Shown here: in pieces, positions 34,511 to 45,375 of the stretch
Numbering within the stretch: position 1 is the stretch's first letter
Layout: every line of letters starts with the position of its first letter
Assembly (NCBI GenBank): GCA_963556255.1
Contig: OY744614.1
Location: forward strand, 1,274,747-1,338,746
Direction of reading: 5' to 3'
DNA: 64,000 nt
Source of the DNA: Allolobophora icterica
Taxonomy: Eukaryota; Annelida; Clitellata; Crassiclitellata; Lumbricidae
Notes under the pieces: generated by a model
Databases searched by the model: none
Seen by the model: only the letters and a program-made list of their open reading frames with translations
What the model was told of the DNA's origin: nothing
Translations under genes and position numbers: made by a program

Positions 34511-34863
34511 GAGAAGGCGAACGAGAAAATTGCAGTTACAATTACATTAAAAGTACATTTTTCTAAAGTGGGCTGTAAATATGGGTGAGTAAACAATATC
34601 TGGTGGTCCAGAACCATACAGCAAAACACAAATAATAGGACATGAAGCAGAATACAATACAATACAATACAACCAAAACAATACACTACAGTACCGTGCA
34701 ATGCAATACAATGCAATACAAATAAATACAAGAAGCATACATAAAATTTAGAAAAACGCAATACAACTATGAAAAAGCAGTAGAACACTGAAACCAAAAA
34801 ACGCAAAAAACGAGAATACAATACAATTACAGCGCTTTTGTGAGGCATTTGAAAGGCATCACA
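34511..34863. repeat. (AATAC)-rich low-complexity region
   Basis: ACAATACAATACAATACAAC-type words at 34650-34725 and again near 34812. A long minus-strand frame through here (to 34848) is low-complexity hydrophobic sequence, not a recognised protein. Confidence 0.7.
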
Positions 34864-34867
34864 TTAA

Positions 34868-35901
34868 CCCTCAGGCTACCAAGGTTTTTTGCGACATCGG
34901 CTACCAAGGGCCACCCTCCCCCCGGAATTTCGTGTTTGGTTTAAGATATCATATCATGTAATACAGCATTTGATTCAGCATTCATTTCTGAAAAGAATGG
35001 TATATTTAGTTGTAAAATATATGAATGCATCTCGAAATTATATAGTTTTTAACAAAGGCACCGGTCCATTTAACGATATCTGATATTATCCCACACAATT
35101 TGTACTATTTGGATAAAAAGATATAAATGATGTGGGTTTTGAAAATGAACTATGTATCCAAGAATATTCTAGATATAATAAATATAATGAGGCTTAATTT
35201 TCAACAATACAAACTATTCCAAAGTCTGTTTTAGTTACAGGCAAAACCTAAAGGCGTGCAGCTATATCAACATGAAACAAGAAATTATGTAATTTTTCCC
35301 GGCAGTCAAAAACGTCAGTGGTCCTTGCAGTTATTGCAAGTTACTTTCACTGTTTTGTGCGAATGCTTCCTGCAAACCGGCTTCTTGAACACTTCACAGC
35401 ACTGCTTTACTCTGTTAGTATTCTGCTTCAACTGTTTATAGCCCTTCCCCATACCCAACCATATCGATTTACGTTGTGATGTTGCATCAGTGATTTTCAC
35501 ACTGAAAAAGCGTATTATTATTCATTATGATCACTTCCGGTTATCAAAACATGAACAATCAAATTAAGACAAACAACTAAGCAAGTAAATATAGCCCTAA
35601 ATTCCCTCTAAAGAATGGCATATTTGTTTCTCTTCCAGAAAGAATAATGAATACCTTTATAGTCGACAACAGCTAACAGCTGACGAGAGAAATTCCTGAT
35701 TTCATAAGTGGTACCTAGGCTATATCGGGTATAACTTTTTTATGGCGTGGGATATCATCACGACTTTTACCTTAAAAGTTGCGCAAATAGACCCCCTACA
35801 GCTACCTAAAATGTCAAAATTATATTCCATGTGCTAAAAAATATTTCTCCAGAAAAACGTAGGGGTGGGGGTGGTAACCACCCCCCTTGGTAGCCCGAGG
35901 G
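34868..35901 (-). mobile_element. piggyBac-type TTAA element, family A copy 2
   Basis: A 1034-bp element in reverse orientation between TTAA 34864-34867 and 35902-35905. Left end CCCTCAGGCTACCAAGG, right end CCTTGGTAGCCCGAGGG. The right subterminal palindrome GGGTGGGGGTGGTAACCACCCCC is kept, the left one is decayed. The cysteine-rich relict frame (35315-35500, minus) is open for 61 codons. Confidence 0.93.
35315..35500 (-). pseudogene. piggyBac C-terminal cysteine-rich relict (copy 2)
   Basis: Open 61-codon stretch: [20 protein letters not shown] ... [17 protein letters not shown] ... VTCNNCKDH. It has no ATG start (GTG at the apparent start). Read as leftover of the parental transposase C-terminus. 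Confidence 0.6.
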
Positions 35902-35905
35902 TTAA

Positions 35906-36029
35906 TTAAACATTATTAATTAAGCACACCAAAGCGGAAGAGTGATCTTCCAAATCTCGTGGCTGACAGACAGATCCTCTAACAGTGACCTCACCTCCAC
36001 AACAAAAAATCCCCGAAACTGAGATAAAC
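35906..36029. other. Unassigned spacer
   Basis: No mark recognised. Confidence 0.3.
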
Positions 36030-36150
36030 TAAAGAGATTGGTTGGTGTTGGTTTCTGTACAACGACGCTGTATCATGAAGATGGGTTAGCGTCGCCCTAC
36101 TCCTAAAACCCAGCATTCAGACTGGCACCACCTGAAATCGGTTTTGATTT
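36030..36150 (+). repeat. R2 repeat
   Basis: AGATTGGTTGGTGTTGGTTTC, ACGACGCTGTATCATGAAG, TAGCGTCGCCCTACTCC and CAGACTGGCACCACCTGAAATCGG. The last phrase recurs at 29310 and 41670, so it marks an R2 subtype. Confidence 0.7.
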
Positions 36151-36765
36151 ATGTATCAGTATTTATTTCTAAGCGATATCTTGTGGGTGTCATTCCCGTT
36201 AACGTCGAGCTCACAGTTCCTGATTAGCTTTGATATGTCTAGCGATTAAACGCAACTTGTAAATATGTAGCCGAGAGTTCCGACGTTTTAAAGGTGTCTG
36301 AGTACAGTCTGCAGTCGTGGATTTAATAACTAATTTCCATACACAATACAGTACAGTACAATACAATTCAACTGTACACAGAAGTTTGTGATTTAATGCA
36401 GCAGTCTTTATTGTTTACCGTCGTCTTGTTGCCGGTGGTTTAGTCTAAAGACTGAGGAAATTGGTACACAATTATGTAGCCGAGAATGGGGACGTTTTTA
36501 AGGTGACAAACTGCAGTCGTCAATTTAAATCTCAATTTCTATATTATACATTATATAGAAGTTCATGATTTAATGCAGCGCTATTTAGTATTTAGCGACA
36601 TCTTGTGGGTGTGCGACCTCTAACGTCGACCTTACCCATTTACCGATTGAAGTAGTTTCGGTTTAACAACAATGCATGATAACATTCAGCACCCTGCTTC
36701 TCATCCAGGTTGAACGCGACGGGTGAATATGTAGCTGAGATTGACGGCGTTTTAAAGACATTGAT
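36151..36765 (-). repeat. R1 units, reverse, in tandem
   Basis: GCGATATCTTGTGGGTGTC near 36173, TTTTAAAGGTGTCTGAG near 36282, GCGACATCTTGTGGGTG near 36595 and GAATATGTAGCTGAGATTGACGGCGTTTTAAAG near 36724. The last unit is cut at GATTTAA by the next element. Confidence 0.8.
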
Positions 36766-37083
36766 TTAACCCTCGGGCTACCAAGGGGGGGGGTGGTTAC
36801 CACCCCCCCTACGTTTTTCTGGAAAATTTTTTTTAGCACATGGAATATAATTTTGACAGTTTAGGTAGCTGTAGGGGGTCCATTTGCACACATTTTGAGG
36901 TAAAAGTCGTGATGATAGCCCAAGCCATAAAAAAGTTATACCCGATATAGCCTAGGTACCACTATTGAAATCAGGACTTTCTCTCGTCAGCTGTTAGCTG
37001 TTGTCGACTATAAAGGTATTCATTATTCTTTCTGGAAGAGAAACAACTATGCCATTCTTTAGAGGGAATGTAGGGCTATATTT

Positions 37084-37481
37084 GCATACATATTTACATA
37101 CATACAATCATACATACATACATACATACATACATACATACATACATACATACATACATACATACATACATACATACATACATACATTCATACAATCATA
37201 CATACATACACACACATTTCATACAATCATACATACATACATACATACATACATTCATACATTCATACAATCATACATACATACATACATACATACATAC
37301 ATACATACATACATACCTACATACATACATACATGCATTCATACACTCATACATACATACATACATACATACATACATACAGACATACATACATTCATAC
37401 AATCATACATACATACATACATACATTCATACATACATACCTACATACATACATACATACATTCATACATACATACATACC
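37084..37481. repeat. (CATA)n microsatellite
   Basis: About 400 bp of CATACATA with CATT, CACA and CAGA variants, inside family A copy 3 where copies 1, 2 and 4 have a short TTGCTTGCTTAG-like stretch. Confidence 0.97.
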
Positions 37482-37543
37482 TTAGTTATTTGTCTTTTGA
37501 TAACCGGAAGTGATCATAATAAATAATAATACGCTTTTTCAGT

Positions 37544-37729
37544 GTGAAAATCACTGATGCAACATCACAACGTAAACCGATACGGTTGGGTATGGGGAAG
37601 GGCTATAAACAGTTGAAGCAGAATGCTAACAGAGTAAAGCAGTGCTGTGAAGTGTTCAAAAAGCCGGTTTGCAGGAAGCATTCACACAAAACAATGAAAG
37701 TAACTTGCAATAACTGCAAGGACCACTGA
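37544..37729 (+). pseudogene. piggyBac C-terminal cysteine-rich relict (copy 3)
   Basis: 61 open codons: KITDATSQRKPIRLGMGKGY ... [17 protein letters not shown] ... VTCNNCKDH. Same features as copy 2. Confidence 0.6.
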
Positions 37730-38183
37730 CGTTTTTGACTGCCGGGAAAAATTACATAATTTCTTGTTTCATGTTGATATAGCTGCACGCCTTTAGGTTT
37801 TGCCTGTAACTAAAACAGACTTTGGAATAGTTTTTATTGTTGAAAATTAAGCCTCATTATATTTAGAATATTCTTGGATACATAGTTCATTTTCAAAACC
37901 CACATCATTTATATTTTTTATCCAAATAGTACAAATTGTGTGGGATAATATCATATATCGTTAAATGGACCGGTGCCTTTGTTAAAAACTATATAATTTC
38001 GAGATGCATTCATATATTTTACAACTAAATATACCATTCTTTTCAGAAATGAATGCTGAATCAAGTGCTGTATTACACGATATGATATTTTAAACCAAAC
38101 ACGAAATTCCGGGGGGGGGGTGGTAACCACCCCCCCCCTTGGTAGCCGATGTCGCAAAAAAACCTTGGTAGCCTGAGGGTTAA

Positions 38184-38600
38184 TGTAGCAATATTTTGCA
38201 ATTCGTTGGTTGGTTCCTAAAAGGAAAATGACAAGCGGAAGACCATGGAAGGATTGGTCGTATCCTGTGTGCGACGATTGAGGTGCTTATGGGGGATGTC
38301 CTTGGACGAGGCTGGAGGACTGGCAATGTACAGAGACGAATGGAGAAGCTACGTTGCTCTATGTGCCGACGACCTGCACGGGACCGACTAAGTATCAAGC
38401 ATTTTGTGTATAGCAATATTTTGTGGGTGTAATTTCCGTTAACACCGATGTTATATTTCACCTGATCGCTGAGAGGTCCCACCCAGCTACTGACTAATGA
38501 CGCTGTGTCGTCACCAAAATCATTAGCCTTGCCCTCCTCCTCCATCTAGTCTTGGGACTGGCATCAGCGGAGTAGGGACAGTGGCGGAGTTAATCACCAA
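38184..38600 (+). repeat. Composite block: LINE C-terminus plus R2
   Basis: A frame ending GLAMYRDEWRSYVALCADD before a stop near 38390 looks like the C-terminal end of a LINE polyprotein. It is followed by GTAGCAATATTTTGTGGGTG (R1-like) and an R2 copy (AATGACGCTGTGTCGTCACC). The same order occurs at 41160-41530 with the end HCFALCADLHLND. So the block is a duplicated composite. Confidence 0.55.
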
Positions 38601-38644
38601 GTAAATGCTTAAAGCGTTTTCAAACGGATACAGTAGTTGTGATG

Positions 38645-38866
38645 ATAATACATTTGGTTCGAGATTTCTGCTCCACCTGCACCTCCTAGTCTAGTCAGCT
38701 ATAATGAGTGCACCTACATAACACTATCGGCGGGAATATGAGAGAGCGAAGGAAGGGACTGTCCATCTGGCCTCATATGCAGAGGCTAAGAAAATGAAGT
38801 CGCTAACACTTCATACCCATGGCTGCATCTCAGGCTAGTTCAGGAGATTGCTCATCATCATGTGGG
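38645..38866 (+). mobile_element. SINE body copy
   Basis: GGTTCGAGATTTCTGCTCCACC, AGTCAGCTATAATGAGTGCAC, GAAGTCGCTAACACTTCATAC and CATGGCTGCATCTCAGGC match the body of the SINE at 49181-49440. Its tRNA head is missing. It ends with CATCATCATG. Confidence 0.7.
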
Positions 38867-39305
38867 TATGAGTCCAGTGATATTTTCGTTAACGAAAACT
38901 AAAATTAGAAGTAAAAATAAATGATTTCGTTAACAAAACTAGAAATAAAAGTAGGAATTATTTCAGCAGTAAAAACGAAATTAGGAATTGAATTAGGAAT
39001 TTTTTCCGAACTGAAATTAATTAAGAACGAAATTAGGAATTATTTTCAGAACTAAAATCATTTTACTTCTTTTGGCGCTTAAGTTGAGACGAAGGCGAGT
39101 GAAATTGCCAGCGATCCACACAGATAATCCATTGGAAAACTTCGGTTGAGATGAAGACGCTGCGCATACCATTCGCGATGTAGGCCCTAATCTACTATCT
39201 TTGGTCTTCATTGTCTAATAATAATAGTCCCCACTTAATTGCGTACTAACGACCTCAGTTTCATACGCCATTTTATTTCGGGTTTGATCGTTAAATTGTA
39301 AAATA

Positions 39306-39465
39306 TGAGTTTATCGAGAATGTTGGCCGGAAGAAAACGAGATAGCCCGGTTTGGATTTCTCATTTTGACGAAGATTCAGGCAGATCTATACATGCCAAG
39401 TACTAAACGGGGAAAATGATGGAATTTGAGGAACAGCACTTGCTGGAGAAATACAAGCAATGTAA
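39306..39465 (+). pseudogene. hAT transposase N-terminal (BED-like) fragment
   Basis: ATG at 39306 opens MSLSRMLAGRKRDSPVWISHFDE and breaks at a stop after HAKY; the frame then continues KMMEFEEQHLLEKYKQ. GRKRDSPVW...HF resembles the start of BED zinc-finger hAT transposases, but the finger cysteines are lost. GCAATGTAAGTC at the end could be a splice donor. Confidence 0.45.
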
Positions 39466-39474
39466 GTCTTGGGA

Positions 39475-39600
39475 GGGGGATAGCCTAGATGAATAGTAAC
39501 ACGCTGGAATAGCCTAAAAGCATTAGCCTAGATCTTGAAAAGTCGAGGTTCGATACCCGTAGGTCGACTCAGCATTCCACTTCCTAGGGGCAGCAGTAAA
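39475..39600 (+). mobile_element. tRNA-derived SINE head
   Basis: ATAGCCTAGATGAATAGTAAC (A-box region), CACGCTGGAAT, and GAGGTTCGATACCCG (B box GGTTCGANNCC) 60 bp downstream form a pol III type 2 promoter. The A-box-to-CGCTGGAAT phrase is shared with the SINE at 49181. It is inserted in the hAT element. Confidence 0.6.
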
Positions 39601-39860
39601 GAAGGGAGCCTAACAGGCTGCCTAGACGTGCGTTAATTAAGATCTTGATAATTGTGCCGTCATGTTTCAATGTAACTTACTGCGGTTTGTCAGTTAACAC
39701 GAATAAAAATATGGTACATGTAGCTCATATGCAACGCTAGCATAGAGGACACCAGACTTGTCTTGAGAAAGACAAGACTGTTTAAAAGTAAAACAAGACA
39801 CCGCGCTGAAACGTAAGTCTATCAATACAGATATGCCAGCGTCGCTGAAGATCCGGAAAT

Positions 39861-40452
39861 CAGTGTGATGCTCGTTAACGTTAACGATTACGAAAATGTT
39901 CGTTAACGAAGAAAAAATGATTTCGTGAACGATAACTATAACTGTAACTAAAAAATATCATTAACTATAACTATAACTATAACGAAAATAACACTAACGA
40001 AAATTCATAGTTATTTTCGTTACAAAAAATTGAATGGTTGATCTGGGACTAATATTGCAATGTTAGTCCCAGGGTTGATTGATCGAAAAGTGCAATATCG
40101 ACAAACATGAGAACGTGAAAGTGCGCTAGCTACAACTATAGCCTATGTTCGTCTTGGATGTCGATGAATATGGAGCGTTGTATATTCACAAAGTTGAGTG
40201 TGCCCATTCTTCATAGCCTTTCGAAGCTCTAAGCAAGTTGTGTAACGCGTCTTAATATCAGTGTGATTCTCATTAACGATAACGGTAACGAAAATGTTTT
40301 CGTTAACTAAGAAAAAATGATTTCGTTAACGATAACTATAACTGTAACTAAAAAATAATACTAACTATAACTGTGACTATAACTAAAATGAAAAACCATT
40401 AACTATAACTATAACTATAACTAAAATAAAATCTGTCAGGAGAATCACACTG
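39861..40452. mobile_element. 592-bp hAT nested in a hAT
   Basis: Ends CAGTGTGATGCTCG and GAGAATCACACTG, with perfect 8-bp duplication CCGGAAAT (39853-39860, 40453-40460). Inside are GTTAACGATAACTATAACTG words and a second copy of the left end (CAGTGTGATTCTC near 40258) in direct orientation, so part of it is duplicated or a third insertion occurred. Confidence 0.93.
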
Positions 40453-41007
40453 CCGGAAATAGGGGATTGAATCGTCGCATGGCCGACAGACTCGAATGAA
40501 TTCCATCAGCGTTTTGAATATGGTTGTCCACACAGTAGGGCCTACCCGGTTACGCTGAAACTAGATAAGCCTATCCTTCGTTTCGTAAAATGATAACGAC
40601 ACTTGACTTAAAATTCAAATTACCAGGTAGTTTGTTTATGTTTATTTATTTTATACTGCTAATTTATATAGCGTCTCTTCAAGAAGCAGCTCTCTGCCAT
40701 AGCCTATGTGATGGTGCATTGTTAGACTAACGTTTCACCCCTTGTTTTACTACAAACAGTTTTTTTCTTTATCGGGACAAGTTTGGTGTGCTTCTCTTTG
40801 CAAGCGTTGCACTTTTACAGTATGGAAGTTAATAATTATTTGGAGAACTAAAATAAGAAGTAAAATTATTTGAGAACTAAAATAGGAATGAGAAGTAAAA
40901 TTATTTGTGAAGTAAAATTAGAATTAGAAGTAAAATTCAAGAGCTCAGAACTGAATTAGAACTGAATTATGAATTATTTTTCGAAGTAAAATATCACTGT
41001 ATGAGTC

Positions 41008-41160
41008 CCGTTAACGTCGATCTTACTTACCACAAGGGATAAGTTGAAGAAAAAAAGATCATATAGCGATTGTCGAGATTGACAAAATATGTAGCTGTAA
41101 AAACGATGTTTTAAAGGTGTCTAATAGCAATCGTGGATTTAATGAAGCAGTATTTTGTGA
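41008..41160 (-). repeat. R1 unit, reverse
   Basis: CCCGTTAACGTCGATCTTAC, then GACAAAATATGTAGCTGTAAAAACG and TTTTAAAGGTGTCTAATAGCAATCG. Confidence 0.7.
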
Positions 41161-41535
41161 TTGGTTGGTTGTTGGTTTCCAGAGACCGTGAGAGACGACC
41201 TGATCTGCTTTTGCAATGTCGTTGGACGAGACCAGAAGACTGGAGATGGACAGAACGGAGACACTGCTTTGCCCTGTGTGCAGATCTCCACTTGAACGAC
41301 TAAGTGCCAAGTTTTTTATGTGTAGCAGTATTTTGTGTTTGTCAGTCCAGTTAACTCTGACGTCATCTTTCATATAAACGCCAAGGGAAGGTCCCACTCA
41401 AATATTGATTGGTAAGTTACTGTTTAATGACGCTGTGTCGTAACCAATATTATTAGCGTTGCCCTTCTCCTTTATCTAGTCTTGGGACTAGCAATACCAA
41501 AGGAGGGCCAGTGGCGAATTTAGTTAGCAACTAAA
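41161..41535 (+). repeat. Composite block: LINE C-terminus plus R2 (second copy)
   Basis: Paralogue of 38184-38600: a frame ending WRWTERRHCFALCADLHLND at 41303, then TGTAGCAGTATTTTGTG, then R2 (TTTAATGACGCTGTGTCGTAACC to AGTGGCGAATTTAG). Confidence 0.55.
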
Positions 41536-41960
41536 CGTTTAATACGTTTTCATAGTCACATAGACAATTACCAACTAGTAGTAATTTCCAATGTTTGTAC
41601 GGCATCCTATGGCAGTCTAAACCGTTAAGATTATTAGCGTCGCCCTCCTTGTCAATCCAGCATTCGGACTGGCGTCACCTGAAATCGACATTGATTTGTG
41701 TATTAGTATTTATTGCTTAGCGACATCTAGTGGATGTCATTTCAGTTATCGTCGTACCTTAAATCTAGTATGAAACTGATCTTGTCTGTTGTACGCATCA
41801 ATTGAACGCGATTGGCGTATATGTAGCTGCGAATAGCGACGTGTTAAAGGTGTTTAAGTTGGACTGTGGGTTTTATGTAGCACTGTGTTGGGTTTGGAAT
41901 GGAAAGCATGTGGGATAGTTTAACGACATCTTATGGCATCATAAGGCCCTTGACGTCGAC
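41536..41960 (-). repeat. R2 subtype and R1 units
   Basis: R2 subtype at 41630-41700 (ATTAGCGTCGCCCTCC ... CACCTGAAATCG), R1 reverse with GCGACATCTAGTGGATGTC at 41715 and TTAAAGGTGTTTAAG near 41853, and GACATCTTATGGCATC near 41930. Confidence 0.65.
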
Positions 41961-42375
41961 AGAAATTATTTTTGAACAGTTCTCGCCGTTTCTATGACAT
42001 CATCATATGGAAGGATGGATCGATCCAGATTTCTGATGGTAATAACTGCACAAGTCATTCTGCTGAGACAAGGCCTATTAAGAAAATAAATTTGATCACT
42101 GGATTAGATTAAATTATATTAGATTAGATTTCATTTGATTAGTATACTGGTCTTGGTTTGTTCAGTAAATTGACGATGATGTTGACTATTTCATGACAAG
42201 CGCTTAATCTTTTCGGATATTCTGTTTCACGCATCGAAATGGTAGGCACTATATAAATTGGCCGGATGGAATGGTCATGCGTGAAGTGATTCTTCCCGCT
42301 GCTTCGCTGCACTGCGTCAAGGTGCTTTCGTGATCTGATCTGCGTGAACTCCGAGTGAATTGCGAGCGAAAATGA
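41961..42375. other. Unassigned region
   Basis: Contains an ATTAGATTAGATTT run near 42105-42140. No gene recognised. Confidence 0.35.
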
Positions 42376-42890
42376 TTGTCGATTAGTAAATGCAACTTCA
42401 ATAATTATGATGCTAAACTGTTGAGATGACAGTCCGAGTCCAACTTATCGAACTTATCGCTTCAAATTAGAAGAAATTTGTCTCGTATCGCCCTTTCCAG
42501 TTTCCCTAAGGAAGGAGCGAGGACGTGAATGCACTTAATAACATATAGGCCTACAGTTTTAGTTGTTCCTACCACGAGTGCGCCAACTGAACTTGTGTTT
42601 AACAGCGGAAGAATTTTTATGTGACCGTGAATGTGGAACTTTATTTAATTTAGTGTTTTTAATGTGTAATTTTGGTAAATGACGTTAACAATTCTTTCTG
42701 CATAAATAGCTCTGCTATTTTTGCTAATAATTGCGTGCTTCAATGTATTTTCATGTGGCTGGACTTAGACTCGGGCTAGTACTCATTCTTTAGTGACTCG
42801 GAGTCGAACACTTGAGGACTCGGACTCGACTCGGACACGGTGTAGATGGACTCGGACTGGGATTAGGTCGTCTCGACTATATCACTGCTA
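42376..42890 (+). repeat. R3 repeat, uninterrupted copy
   Basis: Continuous counterpart of 32013-32212 plus 33108-33420. TTCCTACC at 42566-42573 is the pre-insertion target of the hAT in the other copy. Ends in GACTCGGACTC repeats. Confidence 0.88.
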
Positions 42891-43765
42891 ATCGTCCACT
42901 AGCTCCGAAATATAACCAACGCTACATATTACAGAAAGGCAATCGTAACGTTCAGTTACCGACCCTCTCAGTCACCAGATATCGTTAGGACAATTATGGA
43001 CACTAAGTGCGTGACAGTTAGACACCTTTTAAACACTTTAATTGTAGCTATAAATTATCGCTTACTGCCAAACCGGTAAATTAATAAGGTTACTATATAG
43101 TAGTTCCCCAGACTGTTGACTGTGTAAAGCATCGTAGAAGTAGCTTGCTGCTGACAATGCTATAGAAATATTATTGTCGTAATTACAATTACAATTTCAC
43201 TTGTTTAATTTATTAACTATAGTAAGCATTGTGTATTGAACAAATGAACTAACGACACAGATGAAAAATGATTTCTTGTTTATCGACGCTGCTTCATAAC
43301 ACAGATAATCAGCGTCACCCTCCTCCTTTATACAGGATTGGGACTGGCACTGCAAGAGTACGAGCAGTGGCGGAGTTAATTTGTTACCAAGTGGACGCTG
43401 TCGTTAAATATAACGTCATTTGAATACGTTTTAAAGGTGTTTTAAGGCAATCTTGTCTCTATCAGGGCCGACAATATAGATCTGTTAACATATACACAAA
43501 AAGACAATCTAGAAATATAACCTGTATAGAATGCAATAATCCTAGCAAAATATCTCTAAATTTAACTCCATATTTCTATTATAAATAGCCATTTGTATAA
43601 CGACATCTTACGGCTGACTGGGTCGACCATACCTCACACCAGGTATCTTGATAAAACATGAACTCCGCCATTTCCTTGCACTCTGGTGGTGCCAGTCTTA
43701 AGCCTCGAGAAAGGAGGAGAGAGACGCCAACGGATGGCATAGGATGTCGTTTAACACTGGAAAAT
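42891..43765 (+). repeat. R1 and R2 units, mixed
   Basis: R1 near 42965-43040 (ACACCTTTTAAACACTTTAAT), R2 forward at 43270-43390 (TATCGACGCTGCTTCATAAC to GTGGCGGAGTTAAT), R1 reverse at 43400-43640 (TTTTAAAGGTGTTTTAAGGC, GACATCTTACGGCTGAC), and R2 reverse at 43660-43760 ending GATGTCGTTTAACAC. Confidence 0.65.
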
Positions 43766-43822
43766 ATTACTTGATCAAACTTTCACAGTCGAATACAATG
43801 CTTTTATGTAGCGCTCTCATAC

Positions 43823-44074
43823 GAACGTAATGTTTCTCGTAGTCGTCTGCGGCGGTCAGCAGAGCCAACTGGGTCTTCGTCGAGTCCATCGCCGTGATCA
43901 GGAATCCGTGGTTGTTGTCTGGATTCCTCAACCACTGCTTCACCATTCCAAGAACTTCGAACTGGTACCACCGACCAGTATCTGCACACGACACATCGAT
44001 GGGCCTCCTCACGATAAGTTGCATGCTCGGCTCTCGGCCCCGATGTCTCGCAGCCCCTATAGTCACATTGGTTT
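43823..44074 (-). CDS. TGF-beta superfamily propeptide exon
   Basis: One internal exon, 252 bp, of a secreted TGF-beta/BMP/GDF-type growth factor precursor. On the minus strand the acceptor ...GTGCTTAG precedes AAACCAATGTG, and the donor GTATGAG follows ...CATTACGTTC. The exon starts with the last 2 bases of a split codon and ends with 1 base of the next, so it is phase-symmetric. The 83-codon frame includes QLIVRRPIDV, then RWYQFEVLGMVKQWLRNPD and NNHGFLITAMD. WYxFxVxxxVxxWL followed by NHGFxI is the conserved latency-propeptide segment of BMPs and GDF8/11-like proteins. The mature cysteine-knot exon is not seen in this window. R1/R2 repeats surround it. It could be a live exon with long repeat-filled introns or an isolated pseudo-exon; no stop or frameshift is present. 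Confidence 0.72.
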
Positions 44075-44265
44075 CTAAGCACCTATCAAATTGCTTGCAT
44101 TGTGTAGTTCAATAGGTCTATAGGTTTATAGTAACTTTTCACATTGCTCTATGTGACTATTATGAGCTCGAAGTAGACAATGCTGTAAACTGTTGTTGAA
44201 ACTGTTGGAAGTTTGGTACAGTCAGCGACAAAATAGTTTTCCAGTTGAGCGACACATTGCGACTG
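44075..44265. other. Possible intron sequence
   Basis: Upstream of the propeptide exon on the minus strand. No frame with homology was found, and no strong polypyrimidine tract on the minus strand beyond TTGATAGGTGCTTAG. Confidence 0.35.
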
Positions 44266-44365
44266 GCGGAGGGATTAACCGCTTCTGAGTTGTGGAGAGA
44301 CGCTATATAAAAGCTATGAATGAATGAATGAATTAATTAATTAATTAATTAATTAATTAATGTAA
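44266..44365 (+). repeat. Retroelement 3' tail with (GAAT)n and (AATT)n
   Basis: GGCGGAGGGATTAACCGCTTC, GAGACGCTATATAAAAGC, then ATGAATGAATGAAT and AATTAATTAATT. GGGATTAACCGCT also occurs in the segment near 5890 and 15582. Confidence 0.5.
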
Positions 44366-45375
44366 TTAAAGCTAAATAGAGCGTTGTAGAATCAAGAATG
44401 TAATGTTTGAGACATCTGTAGTGACTGCCAGACCCGTTGAGTGCACTTGTTTGTTTCAAATTTGATCGACAATATGGTTTTTTATTCGAAAATTAAAATT
44501 CGTGATATGACATCAATGGCCGTTGAAGACAATTCGAAAATCTGTACAGAGTTTAACGACCTCTTTTGGTAACAAAGGCCGTTGACGTCGAAAGAAATTA
44601 TTTTGGCACACTACAGCTGTCTGTATAATAGAAAAAACAAAGAATTTATAAAGTCCAAAAAACTATTTAAAGGTGTCACAATAGTACTTTACAAAGTCAC
44701 TAATATTCATTGTTTAACTGCATGAAATGGTTTTGAATTTTCAACAATTAATCATTTAATACAATCAAACCATATTACAGAAATACATGCAAACATTGAA
44801 GAAGACTCACGTTACAGACTTGATAATAAAGACAAATGTAATTTCATCTGAGATTCCTTATATGTTACTTCTAAATTTTAATGCAGCTTAATGATTTATT
44901 ATACATGTATTTGGACAAGAGATTCTTACTTTAGTTATAAATTTTATATAATGAATCATTCAGTACAAACAGGCAATGTCAACAAAATAAATTGTTTAAA
45001 AACCTGTTAAACATTTATAGTATGTATATATTTAACAGCTGAGTCTAAGAAGCCCAAATTTACCTGAAAAGGAATCTTACAATAGCTCTCAAATCAACGA
45101 CTATATAGGGTATTAAGAACGCGTGTAAAAGGTGTCTAAAGAAACGAGATCGAACAGGCGGTTTAAAATTCAAAACAATATTTCATGGAATTGTCTATAT
45201 ATAATCCGAAATAATAATTGTTAAAGGTATCTTCACCTCCTCCATCATTGACTCATAAGTCGTTTTATTTGTGAAGCCATATGTATCATTAGAACTTGAC
45301 GAACTAGTGTAGTGGGCCCGCTTTGTACAGTTCTATGAGAAGAACCTTGCAATTCTATAAAGTTTTTCAGCGCTT
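44366..45375 (-). repeat. AT-rich region with degenerate R1
   Basis: Reverse R1 marks CGACCTCTTTTGGTAAC near 44559, GTTGACGTCGAAAG near 44580 and TAAAAGGTGTCTAAAG near 45125. The rest (44700-45050) is AT-rich without features. Confidence 0.45.

Larger units (their letters stand above)
36770..38179 (+). mobile_element. piggyBac-type TTAA element, family A copy 3
   Basis: A 1410-bp element between TTAA 36766-36769 and 38180-38183, ends CCCTCGGGCTACCAAGG and CCTTGGTAGCCTGAGGG, both subterminal G-run/C-run palindromes present. Its extra length comes from a (CATA)n tract at 37084-37481. The cysteine-rich relict at 37544-37729 is open. It interrupts a reverse R1 unit, which continues as TGTAGCAATATTTTG. 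Confidence 0.95.
38875..40999 (+). mobile_element. hAT element with nested hAT and SINE
   Basis: A 2125-bp element with ends CAGTGATATTTT and AAAATATCACTG and a perfect 8-bp duplication TATGAGTC (38867-38874, 41000-41007). Both ends are rich in AAAATTAGAAGTAAAA words. It carries a BED-finger-like transposase start (39306-39465), a tRNA-derived SINE (39475-39600) and a complete smaller hAT (39861-40452). The transposase core is missing. Confidence 0.93.

Noticed and set aside
34303..34848. 181-codon hydrophobic minus-strand ORF
   Set aside because: It joins a LINE 3' end with an (AATAC)-rich low-complexity tract; the Cys/Leu/Val/Tyr-rich part is compositional.
37001..37513. 170-codon frame of THTYIHTYIH repeats
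   Set aside because: It is the (CATA)n microsatellite inside a TTAA element.
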